NCBI GenBank assembly: GCA_963971225.1 | Contig: OZ020268.1 | Location: 14,919,032-14,983,031, forward strand | Length of the DNA: 64,000 nucleotides | Reading direction: 5' to 3' | DNA from: Melieria omissa | Lineage: Eukaryota; Arthropoda; Insecta; Diptera; Ulidiidae | Part shown: piece by piece, positions 48,250 to 59,249 of the stretch | Layout of the letters: every line of letters starts with the position of its first letter | Numbering within the stretch: position 1 is the stretch's first letter | Notes under the pieces: generated by a model | Told to the model about the DNA's origin: nothing | The model's input: the letters and a program-made list of their open reading frames with translations, nothing else | The model's database searches: none | Translations under genes and position numbers: made by a program

Positions 48250-49849
48250 CTTAATGAACTTTACTGGCTCTGGAATCGTACTATTTTACAATTCCTGATG
48301 TGCAAACTGATAATGTTTATGAGCTTGTGGTATTAAACAATAGACACACTATCAGACTGAGAGGATGCGCAGATGGACCACTGATCTGCTTGGTGCCGTT
48401 TCCCTTTTTATGCTTAAAGTACTTGAAATTCGTTCGAGCACATTGAAGAGTGCATTATGCCCAACTTATGTAGTGAATGAAAACAAAATAGTTTATATCT
48501 CTAAAAAAACTCTCTTTCTTAAATTTATTTTCTTTTCCACGCTTTTTTTATATATTTTCAATCCATCCATTTCAGCACTCAGATCTATTCCCATTTTCTG
48601 GTCCTTGAGGAATGGCCAAATGTACATTTTAAATGTGATTTTCTATATAGAAATGTTCAGTAGAATGTCTAAAGTAATTTTCAATATTGCAGCGCGTAAG
48701 CAGTTGCCGAGTCTTTAATTAAGCAAAAATCGCTTTAAATGTTTTCCATTCATTGATTTTCCAACAACATTCCCACTGATTTTATTGCAACATTTAACAG
48801 CGAATATACGAATTTTCACAAGACTCGATGTGTGATACATGTATGCATGTATGTGTGTGTGAGTCAGCGTCTTGCTCCAACTTGCCGCTCGCCAATTTTC
48901 TGCAGTGTCTTCCGACACAAATCAACCAAAGGCCACCAAAAGCAAATGCAGCCAAGCCGAACGGATTTAAATGTGCGCAATCAGCGCATTCAAAACCAGT
49001 AGCAGCCAACCTGTTGCGCTTCGCGTCGCTACTCCTGTCTGTACGTCTGTCTGTCTGTATGGCTTTGCTGCCAGCGATTCGCGGCAAATGTTTGAAAATG
49101 TTAAAAATGCATAAAAAGGCAACAGGGAAGACATCAAATGAAAAATAAAGAAAAAATACGAACATACAAAAACCAATCAAGCCAATAGCTGTTTCGTCTT
49201 TTTCTTCTTCTTCTTCTACTAGTACTTAATTCAGCAGCTTATTGTGCGCCCAATGGGCAGCAATGAAGCGTTTTTATTTTTAGTCTTTTTTTCGTTTTGC
49301 AGTTAGCATTTCAAAACGTTTGGTGATTTTGTTGTTGTCGTTGTTGCTGCTGCTGCAGTAATCATTGATTCTTATTATTGGTGTCGTTATTGTTATTGCT
49401 GCATTGTAATGTTGTTGTTGTTGTTGTTGTGCTGTATTTTCTTGCTTTGCTTCTGAGCAGTTAATCATCATGGCCAACGCAAAGGAAATCAAGTTGTAGA
49501 TTTTTGTTGTTTTGTTGTTGTTAGTGTTGATATTTTTGTTGCCGTTCTAGCTTGACTGCAGTCTCAAGTTTCGTTGTTGTAATTCTATGCTACTTTCAAC
49601 GTTTGCCACATTTTCTCTTGTTCTGGTTTGTGTTGCTGCTGTTGTAGCTGTTGTTCTTGTTGATGTTGATGTTGTTGTTGACTGACCGGCTGCTTCCCGC
49701 GCTGGTTGCATCCGTTTTGCTTGATTGCTTCGTTTGATTTTGATTTCATTTTGATTTGATTTGAAAACTCTGCAATGCACATTGCGCTGTCGTCTTGTTG
49801 CTATTCATGTTAATGCCGTTGTTGTTGTTGGTGTTGTTGTTGTTTGCAG
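48250..49849. other. Non-coding stretch, GTT-rich at its right end
   Basis: No gene seen up to 49849. A TCTGTC run lies at about 49037-49056, (TTC)n at about 49199-49215, and dense GTT/GTTGCTG runs at 49325-49845. The last GTT run ends in TTTGCAG (49843-49849), a possible splice acceptor for the candidate exon that follows. Confidence 0.4.
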
Positions 49850-50119
49850 CATGACTGCACACAATTGTTGTTAGCAATGATTTTCGCTATTGTCGGTTTT
49901 TGTTGTTGCCAATACTGCTGCACATATGTATGCAAATATGTGGCAGCTAAATGTGAAGAGTGGTGGGCGAAAACGAAAGACTGCCGCAACAAACTCGACG
50001 ACCAGAGTTACATTGATTTGACACAATCGATGTATGGCCGCATGACTGAAGAAAAGTTGAACAAAACTGGATGGTTCGAACCGATTACTCATCGGTCGGT
50101 GGGTAAACAAATTAATTAA
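49850..50119 (+). CDS. Candidate terminal exon or small gene: single-pass Cys-rich membrane protein
   Basis: After a splice-acceptor-like TTGTTGTTTGCAG a frame is open for 89 codons to TAA. The first ATG in it is at 49877, which would give an 80-residue protein; a TTG three codons before the exon is not needed. From that ATG, residues 1-19 are hydrophobic with a cluster of six cysteines (9, 10, 11, 14, 15, 19), followed by a basic and acidic segment (KYVAAKCEEWWAKTKD) and a polar tail (SYIDLTQSMYGRMTEEKLNK, then GWFEPITHR). This fits a short membrane anchor with possible acylation and a cytosolic tail. I do not recognise the family. The Cys run partly derives from TGT repeats, and the opposite strand is also open, so it could be chance. 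AATAAA occurs about 200 bases downstream. Confidence 0.4.
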   Translation, partial: HDCTQLLLAMIFAIVGFCCCQYCCTYVCKYVAAKCEEWWAKTKDCRNKLDDQSYIDLTQSMYGRMTEEKLNKTGWFEPITHRSVGKQIN

Positions 50120-51541
50120 TTTTATTTTCTCCACACGTTACACATACAGAAATTTCATTTTTATATTTTATTTATGATATTTTATATATATCTGCGGCAG
50201 GCCAATCACCTACCCTGGCAGAACAACACAACTGATTAACGTAACCAACACAAGGCAAGGTTGGACCTCTTATGGAGGTCCTATGCTCCAGAGAGGAGTG
50301 AACAAGGAAAAAATAAAATTAGAAAAAAATATACCAACAGCATAAGTGTTCTAAGATTTGTTTGTTATTAAAAACAAATCAAATCCAGCTCTGAATGATC
50401 TTTGGTTCAGTGCTTGGGAAACTCATAAATTCCAAAACTTCAAAGGTACAAACCAACAAAACCTTTCGCCTTGCATTCAAATGCGCTACAGAAGCACACA
50501 CACACACACACACTAAATATCGCTGCGCATTTGTTTGGTACGCAATCGCGCGCTGACCGGCCGCTCGCCACCGTTTTGCTCCATTTAATTTTATATTTCA
50601 ACATGTGCATAAAATCAAATTCGAATGCGGCATATGTTCGAATTGCTGAAATGTTCAAATGCAAATGATTTCGTTGCAGCGCACATGCGCATGCGCACGG
50701 CATATTTAAACGGAAGTAAAAGCGCACAGCGCGGCCGCGCTCAAGTGCGCCGGCTGACGCTGAAATATGGCTTGGCGGCGTCGGCGCATGCGCAGAGCGC
50801 ACCAAAAGCCACATGCGGCCAGTGCTTTTATTTTAATTGAATGCATATAACTGCACATGTGTATGCAAGTGTGTGTGTGAGTGTGTGTCTTTATGCAAAA
50901 GTGCCACAGAGAACGATTTCTGCAAAACAAAAAGCGTTGTTGTAGCAAATAAAAGATTGCGCCCATAAATTGCGCGCACTGCATGCAATTCCATTGCTAT
51001 TATTATTGTTGTTGTTGTGGTTGTTGTTGTGCGGCGATTATTATGTTAGTGTTGTTGCTGGCAATAAAGGCAGCAGCGCATAAAGCGCTTCTTCGGCGAC
51101 TTTTACTCGTGCGGTATATTTGTTCTTTTGTGCTGCCACTTTCAAGAGAGGTGACCAGCCGGCAGCGTTGTGCCATTTTAACGCTTTTGATTGCGTTTTT
51201 ATGTTGCCGCACCGTCGTCTGACTTGTGTGTGTTGTTTTCGTTGACATTTTGTATGCTGCGCGCATGACTTCTGGCGGGCTTTCGGCCCGTGAGCAACGA
51301 CTTACGGTTTCCTTTCACCTGTTCGCTCCTCTATTGCTGTGTGAATGGAGTCAAGGTGAACGTTTGCCGCCCATGAATTATTGAACGACTGCTGGCGAGT
51401 TTTTGTCTTAAGGCATTCGAATTTTTTGTACCACACTCATTGACTTTGAAGCTTAGCAAATCAAAAATGACAGGCATGAAGAAGCCTTCAAAAAGGCCAG
51501 ATTATAAAAAAAAATTACTGGCCCACATTTCACATCATTAA
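50120..51541. other. Non-coding stretch with a GC-rich island
   Basis: 50120-50320 would be the 3' untranslated region if the preceding gene is real; AATAAA occurs near 50311. The piece 50240-50315 (GACCTCTTATGGAGGTCC and an A-rich end) may instead be a LINE 3' tail. 50480-50830 is GC-rich with (CA)n at about 50496-50512. Nothing else recognised. Confidence 0.35.
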
Positions 51542-51545
51542 TTAA

Positions 51546-52066
51546 CCGTTTCGACCCCGAATTTTATCCTGTGCCTCGAAATTAATTTTTGGTATTTAAA
51601 TCGTGAAACATTTGCCTAAGGAAGTGTGTATATGACATTTGAAGTCACCACGCCTCTTTGTTAGAGTTTTAAAGCAAAGTTTACTTTTGAACAATTTTAG
51701 CTTAAAACGGGTTAAATAAATTTTGTATCAATATTTTTGAGTTACAGACAAATTATTTGGTATTTATGGAAAAATACAAAATTATCACTTGTTGACTTTA
51801 TTTAACCATTATTAAAAAACAGGGTTTTGATCCACCGCGACCAATTAGTAGACTTCAATTAGAAACACAGACTTTCCCTGATATCACTGCAAATTATTGG
51901 AAATTATTTTGGTGATAACAGTAAAATTTTTTAATTTGCTTTGAATTCACTTCAAACCACTTCTTGGTGGCTACTTAAATTAAACTCATAAATCAATCGT
52001 AGCTTTTGCTGCTATAAGATGGCAATTAGGTGAAGTTGCTCTCAGGAAATTATGATGTTGAAAGGG
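51546..52066. mobile_element. Possible TTAA-flanked element, 521 bp
   Basis: TTAA at 51542-51545 and 52067-52070. The left end CCGTTTCGACCCCGAATTT and the right end, reverse-complemented, CCCTTTCAACATCATAATTT, agree at 8 of the first 10 bases. No subterminal hairpin was found. Weak but consistent with the other TTAA elements. Confidence 0.4.
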
Positions 52067-52070
52067 TTAA

Positions 52071-53839
52071 GGATTAGTAGCTGTTATCACATGATGGGTC
52101 ATCACTTACAGGGTCTGTTATGATGTCCCACTTGAACGGCCCGAATACATTCGGCCCAATGATCGTTCAGTTAGACAGGAGCAGCTTACGCGACTTGCTG
52201 GAGAGTAAGCAACATCACGTTGAGTGGAGACTTGGGGTTTGAAAGCGAAAAGACAACAAACTAGATACTTCTTTTCTTTATTCACCTTTATAATTGATTG
52301 ATAACTAACCAAAACTTCATACCAAAACTTGTTGTATGAGCAACAGTTCCTATCAATTCGACACCATCCAGAATGGCACAATTCCCCAATTAAGCCCAAC
52401 TAAACTCAACTCTGATCTGTTCCGCATATGAGTCGCAACGCTCAGAGCAACACAGATTAAGCGCCGATAAATCGTATTTCGATTTCCTGCAACAACTTTT
52501 CATTGAATCTGGATAAGGCGCGTTGAATAGAATTAAACAAGCCACTAATTTTCTCAAATCACTAATCTCACATTCGGAATCTTTCTAACAACTTAACCAA
52601 CCAACCAAATTGCCAACCAACAACAACCACAACGAAAAAACAGTCGCTCGAAAGCATTTAACATGAATTGTTATTAAAATATAAAAAATGATTGCACATA
52701 ATTTGGGGACGGCAAGTAAATGAGCGCTACTGTTGTTATTGTTGTTGTTGTTGTTAAGCTGCTACTGTTGCTGCGGCTAATCAACAAAATCACAACAACA
52801 TCATCTGCAACTGCAGCGGCCACAAAGAGCGGGAGAACAGTTCATTGATTGCCTGTCAGTCAGTTGGTCGGACGACTGGCCGGCTGGCTGGTCGACTGGC
52901 TGGTCGACTGGCCAGCAACACATTCGCCCTCGGGCTGGGCGAGAATGAAAAAGTGGGCATTATTAGTGAGTGCGCGGCACACGGTAGCGCTCATGTTTGG
53001 GAGCTGAAAAATTTGTGCACAACAACAACGGCAGCCAAGCCAACAGCCAAAGCGAAAAGCAGCAATAACGACATGAACAATAAAAACAACAACACCAACA
53101 ACAATAGCCATAAAGCTCCGCCAGATCGGGCCGTGTTGCGGAGTTGAGTGGCGTGGCTTGGCTTGAAGCGGCGACGGCCGCGCAAATTATGTGCTGTCTC
53201 TTTGGCATAGCAACAACAACAGCAGGAGCAACAGCAACGGAATAAAACGCCAACAAGCTACGAAAATGCTAAAGAACATAACAAAAACAAAAATAAAAGC
53301 GCACTTGCGCGCAATAACTTTGAGTGGTTTGATTTTTTATTTTTCGTTTCGTTTTGATTTGTTTTGTTTTGTGCTAAGTGGCAGCATTGGAGGCGTTTGA
53401 TCGGTTGCTGCTGTAAGTGGACGCTTGCGCCTTAAGCGTGCCACAAAATCGGGCGTGACGCATTTCGCTGCCATTATTGTGGCTTTTCGAACTTCGTTGT
53501 GCACATAGCGGAAAACGAGTGGCAGCTACTGTAAGTCGAATGGTTGGCATTGGCGTTGGCATTAAGGCTAAAAGAGTTGCCACCCTATTGTACAACGATC
53601 GATTTGAAAGGCTGTCAAGTGAATTGCTTCAAATTGCTTTCTATTGTGGGCATTTGACTTTATGTTTATAATGATTAGTTTTAAATGAAAGTTTGTTATT
53701 GTGAGAAGAAGTACTAAAGCGTCGAGTGAAAATGTAATATAAATTTAGTAATTCAAATCTCAATCAAGCTTAATAAATCGCACCTTTTAGTATTCAATTT
53801 TTGGTTTTTTGCAACTCCAACGATTACGATTTCCAAATT
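52071..53839. other. Non-coding stretch with low-complexity runs
   Basis: No gene seen. (GTT)n at about 52735-52755, a GGCTGGTCGACT duplication at about 52885-52910, and CAA/GCA-rich sequence at 53020-53110. The stretch 52110-52400 has mixed composition and may be an old repeat, but nothing could be named. Confidence 0.35.
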
Positions 53840-54766
53840 GAATTAACTCAACAACAGTGCTTCCATCCGCATTTGTTGATGAAGCACCAACCCTCAAGAC
53901 AATTTATAACGGGTTTAACGAATTCAGGCGTGGTCGGCGTTCGCTGCAGGACGAATTTCGTGAAGGTTGTCCGAAATCGGTAATTGTGTCAGAAACCATC
54001 GATGCATGAACTGATAAAGAAAGATCGTCCTGTGACATGCCGTGAGATAAAGGCATCCTTGGGCATTAGTTCCACGGCCATGCATTCGATATTGCATGAA
54101 CATTAAGCTGTCAGAAAGATTTGTTCTCGTTGGATCCCGCATAATTTGGCAATCGCTCAGAAAAAGGCTCGTGACAATTGGTGTAAAGAAATTATGTACT
54201 TCAAAAGACGTTTATGTGATCATGACAGGTGACGAATCATTGATATATGCGTATGAGCCCGAAACAAAACAGCAATCGACTGTGTGGGTCTTTCAAGATG
54301 AGCTAAATCCAACAAAAGTTGTTTGGGACGCAGCACATCGAAGCAAATTGCCGTCTTTTTCTTCGGCAAAACTGGTCATGTGGATACTGTGCCGTTAGAG
54401 CAATGTAGAACGGTCAGTTCTGAGTGGTACACAACAATTTGTTTGACAGAAGTTTTCAATGAAATACGGAAAAACAGCCGCCGACGTAGAATCATTCTTC
54501 ACCATGACAATGAGAGCGCGCACACATCGGCTCAAACAATCGCCTGTTTGATCGACCAAAGCATCGATTTAATGGGTCATCGCCATACAGCTCCGACCTA
54601 GAACCAATGACTTCTTTTTATTCCCGCGCATAAAAAAATGCATGGTCAACGATTTTCATCGCCGGAAGTTGCTGATGAAGCATTCAAAAACCACGTTTTG
54701 GAGGTGTCTCAATCAGAGTGAAAAAACTGCTTCGACAATTGGTTTAAGCGCATGTAAAAGTGTATA

Positions 54767-56067
54767 CCAGGTATCTCAGTATGAAGTGAGCCTTTTTTTG
54801 CCAAAATAAAACACTAATTTTTAATGGGAAAGTAAAAAACATTTTATTCAAAGTATTGGCCATTGCTAGCCTCACACTTTGACCATCTTTCAGGCAATTT
54901 GTGGACACAGCGCCAATAGAATTGTTTGTCTTTTGAAGCAAACCAATCAGACACCCAATTTTCGACTTCCTCATAGGAATCGAAGTGCTGATTAGCCAAT
55001 GCGTGTCCCATCGATGAAAACAAATGGTAGTCGGAAGGAGCCAAGTCTGGTGAATACGGCGAATGGGGTAGCAGTTCCCAGCCAAGTGCTTTGATTGTAT
55101 CCTGAACCGGTCTTGCTTTGTATGCAGGTGCATTGTCATGGAGCAAAATTACCTTGCCGTGTCTTCTGGCCCATTCTGGTCGTTTTTCGATCAATGCATG
55201 GTTCAATCAGTTCATCATTTGTTGTCGGTAGCGATCAGTATTAACGGTTTCGCCAGGTTTTAACAACTCGTAATACACCACGCCACTCTGGTCCCACCAA
55301 ACACACAGCATTGTCTTCTTGTCGAATGGATCTGGTTTTGCAGTCCATGTAGAAGTTTGTCCCGCATTAACCCATGATTTTTTCCGTTTAGGATTCTTAA
55401 AATAGATCCATTTTTCATTGCCAGTAACAATTCAATGCAAAAGTGCTTTACTTTCGTGTCTTTGAAGCAAAATTTCACAAGGGGTTTTTCGGTTTTCCAT
55501 CTGCCTTTCATTGAATTCATGTGGCACCCATTTTCCACACCTTTGGATCTTTCCCATAGCTTTTAAACGGACAGAAATTATTGCTTGTGCAATATTTAAC
55601 ATTTCTGCTATTTGCTTTTGACTCAAAGTGTCATCTTTATCCAATATCGTTTGCAATTCGGCTTCTTCAAACTTTTTTGGTGGTCTTCCACGTTCTTCAA
55701 TTCTCAGATCAAAATCATTATTTCTGAACCGTTAAAACCATCTTTTGCATGTTGCTCTTGATACCCATATGATCATGATCACCATATGCCTCGACAAGCA
55801 TTCGATGCGACTCTGCAACACTTTTCTTCAAATGAAAACAAAAAATTAATGCCTTCCGCAAATCATCACTAACTGGTACAAAATTCGAAATTTTTAACAC
55901 GATGAAAAAATATGATGTTGTCTGTTCAATGATTTGATGTATACTAAATATGCTTGACAGATATCATAGCAACAAAACAAAAAAAATATTAAGGCTCGTT
56001 TACAACAAATATTTCCTATCGAGACATTTGTATCTTCATACTGCTCACTTCATACTTATATACCTGG
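54767..56067 (-). mobile_element. Mariner element (mauritiana-like), 1301 bp, nested
   Basis: The termini CCAGGTATCTCAGTATGAAG (left) and CCAGGTATATAAGTATGAAG (right, reverse complement) match at 23 of 25 bases. TA flanks both ends (54765-54766 and 56068-56069), the mariner target duplication. The full length of about 1.3 kb is typical. The termini starting CCAGGT and the transposase text FSSMGHALANQHFDSYEEV are most like the mauritiana group. It sits inside the older plus-strand mariner. Confidence 0.93.
54844..55900 (-). pseudogene. Mariner transposase, inactivated
   Basis: The minus-strand coding region spans the normal mariner transposase length. The N-terminal DNA-binding part begins near 55900 (VSDDLRKALIFCFHLKKSV) and a second helix-turn-helix part follows (KQIAEMLNIAQAIISVRLKA). 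In the catalytic part the second and third Asp are kept in HDNAPAY and APSDYHLF with exactly 34 residues between them, the mariner D,D34D spacing. The first catalytic Asp is Asn (TGNEKW, codon 55417-55419). There is a frameshift near 55750 and in-frame stops at 55732-55734 (TAA), 55432-55434 (TGA) and 55207-55209 (TGA). It cannot make active transposase, though its termini could still be used in trans. Confidence 0.9.
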
Positions 56068-56164
56068 TAAATCTTCAAGGAGAATACTTTGAAAAGCAAT
56101 AAAACCATTTTCGATGATAACAAAATGCATTTTCATCGTTTTTGAAAAAAATATAAAAGGCAAC

Positions 56165-56962
56165 CCTCGTATCTCAAACAAACAAATATTCCCAATAAGA
56201 TTTATGGGTGATGTGAGAATTGCAAAGTCGGCAGCTGTTTATTTTCTTGGCTTGTCCATTAAAGATGATCTTTATGGGAATGATCAAAGGTGTAGCATGT
56301 AAAAATAACCAATGCAAAAATATTCTTTTTAAAACTTATAAGTGTTATAATCCGATCAAAAATTGAGTTGAACTCAAACCTGTAGACGGGAGCTTTAAAA
56401 ACCCATTTGAAGCATCTCGACCGTTTTACAATCGCAGAGCTTATTGGGTACAGTAGGGTAACCAGCTCTTTTGACTTCTTTGAGCTTCGTCGAAACGTAC
56501 TGGGAGCAACTCTATTCTATGAGAATTTCTTTAGCATTTGCTCAGCGGTAATGGGTAACTTGATGCCATCATTTCGGGCATTGAATTGAGCAACTCGCTC
56601 AAACACTTGCAGCTCATGCATTCTGTGTTTAAACAATAATTAAATGATCTACGCACGAAAGGGAAAGAGAAGGTTTCTGGCCCGCACAGAACATTGGTGG
56701 AAGAGCATTCCTACAGAAATTTCCATAGACACTTTTTCTGTTCTAGGTGCTTGTCTGGTCTGAGTGAGCAGCGGACCAAACTATCGGAGAAAGTCGAATT
56801 GGTTTATTGACCAAATACGTATTGAAAGACAGTAGGATATTCCCAAACCAATATGAAGCGATTCACAATGAGCCTTTTTCAGGCAGCAACCCTTCTCAAC
56901 CGAACCTATCTCTTATATACTAATCTTTGTATTTGAACATTAGTTCTTCTTAAAAAAAAAAC
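56165..56962 (+). pseudogene. Decayed second copy of the Jockey-type LINE 3' end
   Basis: The plus strand reads GDVRIAKSAAVYFLGLSIKD, then KTHLKHLDR and FELRRNVLGATLFYENFF, matching in order the copy at 36489-37178 (GGVGIAESAALDVLGMSIKN, KTHLELLDR, LEHRRNVACAVLFYRSFF). Stops and frameshifts are frequent. The 3' end shares TTATATACT and finishes in a short A run at about 56953-56962. It starts just downstream of the dead mariner, with no clear spacer. Confidence 0.8.
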
Positions 56963-57046
56963 TACTTTCAGTAATATTTAAAATTATCAAACATTTTGAA
57001 ACTAAAGGCCTAAGTATACTAAGTAGTCTTTGGTTAGCTGTAGATT

Positions 57047-57636
57047 AATTCGCACACCCACTCCAAAGTGACACAACTCAAAAGAGACCGTTAGTAGAAA
57101 ATCCCTACAGATTATGCTTTTGTATAAGTTACAAAGATTTTTTTTTATTTTACACTAGAAAATCCAAAATTTTGAGTTGTGACTGTTTTGATGATATTTT
57201 AATTCAATAATTACCGAATTATTTTAAGTTTTTTGCTGAATTTAAATATAATGGCATAATGGATAAATGGCAGTTAAAAAGTTGAAAGAAAATTTTGAAA
57301 ATTCGAAATTTAATTTTTTGTTTACTTAAAATTTGGTCAACAATTTCACAATTTGAATTAGGACTCTTTAGCATTGAAACTGCTTGATATGAAGAGAGAC
57401 CTAACTGTGTTTTGGCAGCAGTTAACAACAACAAAATATACTGAGCTTTTGCTTATTGGTAGATAGATGCCATTGTGCACAGTTTTAACCCTTTCAGTCA
57501 CAATGTCCAATATATTGGACTACAGCCCATACAAATCATACAGAACGGGTTTATTTTCATGACGGAAAGGGTTAACACATAAACCCGAAAATTAAAAATT
57601 TTAAGTTGTGTCACTTTTGAAGTGGATGTGCGAATT
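57047..57636. mobile_element. MITE with about 37-bp inverted ends, 590 bp
   Basis: The left arm begins AATTCGCACACCCACTCC and the right arm, reverse-complemented, AATTCGCACATCCACTTC; both continue into AAGTGACACAACT. GTAGAT occurs just outside each end (57040-57045 with one extra T before the arm, and 57637-57642), a possible target duplication. A further partial copy of the right arm lies inside at about 57160-57188. A tiny TTAA element is nested at 57489. Confidence 0.75.
57489..57571. mobile_element. 83-bp TTAA-flanked mini-element, nested
   Basis: TTAA at 57485-57488 and 57572-57575. The ends CCCTTTCAGTCA (left) and CCCTTTCCGTCA (right, reverse complement) differ at one of 12 bases. A perfect 16-bp palindrome GTCCAATATATTGGAC lies at 57505-57520. 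It lies inside the 57047-57636 MITE and so inserted later. It has the same terminal start (CCCTTTC) as the elements at 667 and 14623. Confidence 0.75.
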
Positions 57637-59249
57637 GTAGATAGCATTCTACATTTCAAAGTATGTAAATCCGCTAAATTGTATGATTATTATTGCATTC
57701 ACTGCTCTTGTGTGTATATGTGTAAAACTTATAATTAACTCCTTAAAAACCCCTATTATTCTATTGCAATTAAATCAATTTCAAAATATTCCCAATTAAG
57801 GCGAATGAGTCACCGCTGCCGTTAAGACCTCAAATGTCTGTGTTTAGCACAAAAGTGATTGGTTGATTTGCCGCAAATGCTAATTTAAATCATGCCAAAT
57901 GCGGTAAAACGCAAACAACAGCTCACATATGAACATGTAACGGTATGTATGTAAATGCAGCAGCAATGTGTGCGCATTCCGTCAGGTTGTTTGAAAATCC
58001 GCATTTCCATATCGCCTCGCAAAAGCTGTTTAGGTACGTACCTGCAATGATATAGAAAAGAAGGAGACGTGGTGAGAGGAAAGTGTGTAAAAAATAAATT
58101 AATTAAAATGAGTAGAAAAAGTTTACAATTAGCCGCAACAAGGGGCTGACTAATAGTTACACTTATTATTTAGTTGGTTGCTCGCAATTCGCAACAATTC
58201 TCAACTCATCGGTTTGCATGCGAAACAACAACCAGCAGGTAAAACATGTTTTTTGCGCAAACTAATGCAAAAATATAATTAGAAAAAAAATGTGTTTTAG
58301 CAAAGTATCGCAATAGTTGAACTACTAAGTACAACAAAAGCAACTCACACAGGCAGTTATACAAATTTTTTTTATACTTTTGCCATATAACAAAGGGCGA
58401 CCTTGAAATGGCATATTAAAAAAAATTAGCAAAAAACTAAATTAAAACAAAAGGTGAAAATATTTCACTACAATATGTGTTGAAAAGCACGCGCCGATTC
58501 CATGCCGCTGCGCCGCCACCCCCAACAACTGTTTCAATAATTGTCCCCTTAGGAATTTGGCGCAACGACACCTTCGACACGCTGCGGGGAGAGAGCGGAG
58601 CAAAGGGCGCTGTGATGATTGGTTCAGTGGGAGTGCAATGAGTGGCGGTACGAAAATTGGAAATTAAGAAAAAATGTGTTCAAGTTATTTAAAAAATCTG
58701 TGTAACAAACACAATTTGTTTAAGTCATAAAAATAAACTTTGCAAAAAATGTATCAGCTGTTATTCGATTGGTTGGTGAATGACAAATGAAGTCACGTAG
58801 CGTAGTACAGACGAACTAATTGCACAGTTGTAGCGATAAACATTGCTCAGTAGTTGTTATGGGGACACATTGAGCCCTAATCGGAGGAAACAAATCGGTT
58901 AGGAGCTCTTGAATGGGATTCTACTCAATTGACTTATTTTAAGTCAATAAGAAACTTTTGACTTTTGCAAACGTTTAAGTGCTTAATTTTAATTTAAATC
59001 CCTACATTTTGTTACTCTCAAAGATTTTCCTTGGCTCACGGAAAAAAAGTGTTTCAAAAGAAACATATGAACTGCGCTTCTAATATTTTCTTTTAAAATG
59101 TCTTTGCTTATATTGAACCAACTGGAGAACAAATTTAAGGCGGACTGTGCCGCCAACAAAAAAGACGTTTCAAGCCCCAGGCATCCAATCTGTTAAAATC
59201 TGTTAAAATTTGACCTCAGACCCTCAAAACTATTAGCAATACCAGTAGA
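57637..59249. other. AT-rich non-coding stretch
   Basis: No gene seen; 58490-58640 is locally GC-rich. Confidence 0.4.

Larger units (their letters stand above)
53840..56110 (+). pseudogene. Decayed mariner transposase, split by a second mariner
   Basis: The plus strand carries a mariner-family transposase remnant: DEAPTLKTIYN near 53880, GRRSLQDEFREGCPKS, then TGDESLIYAYEPETKQQSTV (first catalytic Asp kept, usual Trp now Leu), a frameshift near 54320, FFFGKTGHVDTV, HHDNESAHT (second Asp), and TNDFFLFPRIKK in another frame (third Asp). The C-terminus is interrupted at 54766 and resumes at 56070 with GEYFEKQ and a stop, so removing 54767-56067 and one TA restores the expected ending. Numerous stops and frameshifts show it is dead. 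The 5' terminal repeat was not found. It is older than the element inside it. Confidence 0.85.

Noticed and set aside
50240..50320. Possible LINE 3' tail
   Set aside because: The string GACCTCTTATGGAGGTCC plus an A-rich end is suggestive, but there is no coding part; it may equally be the 3' untranslated region of the small candidate gene.
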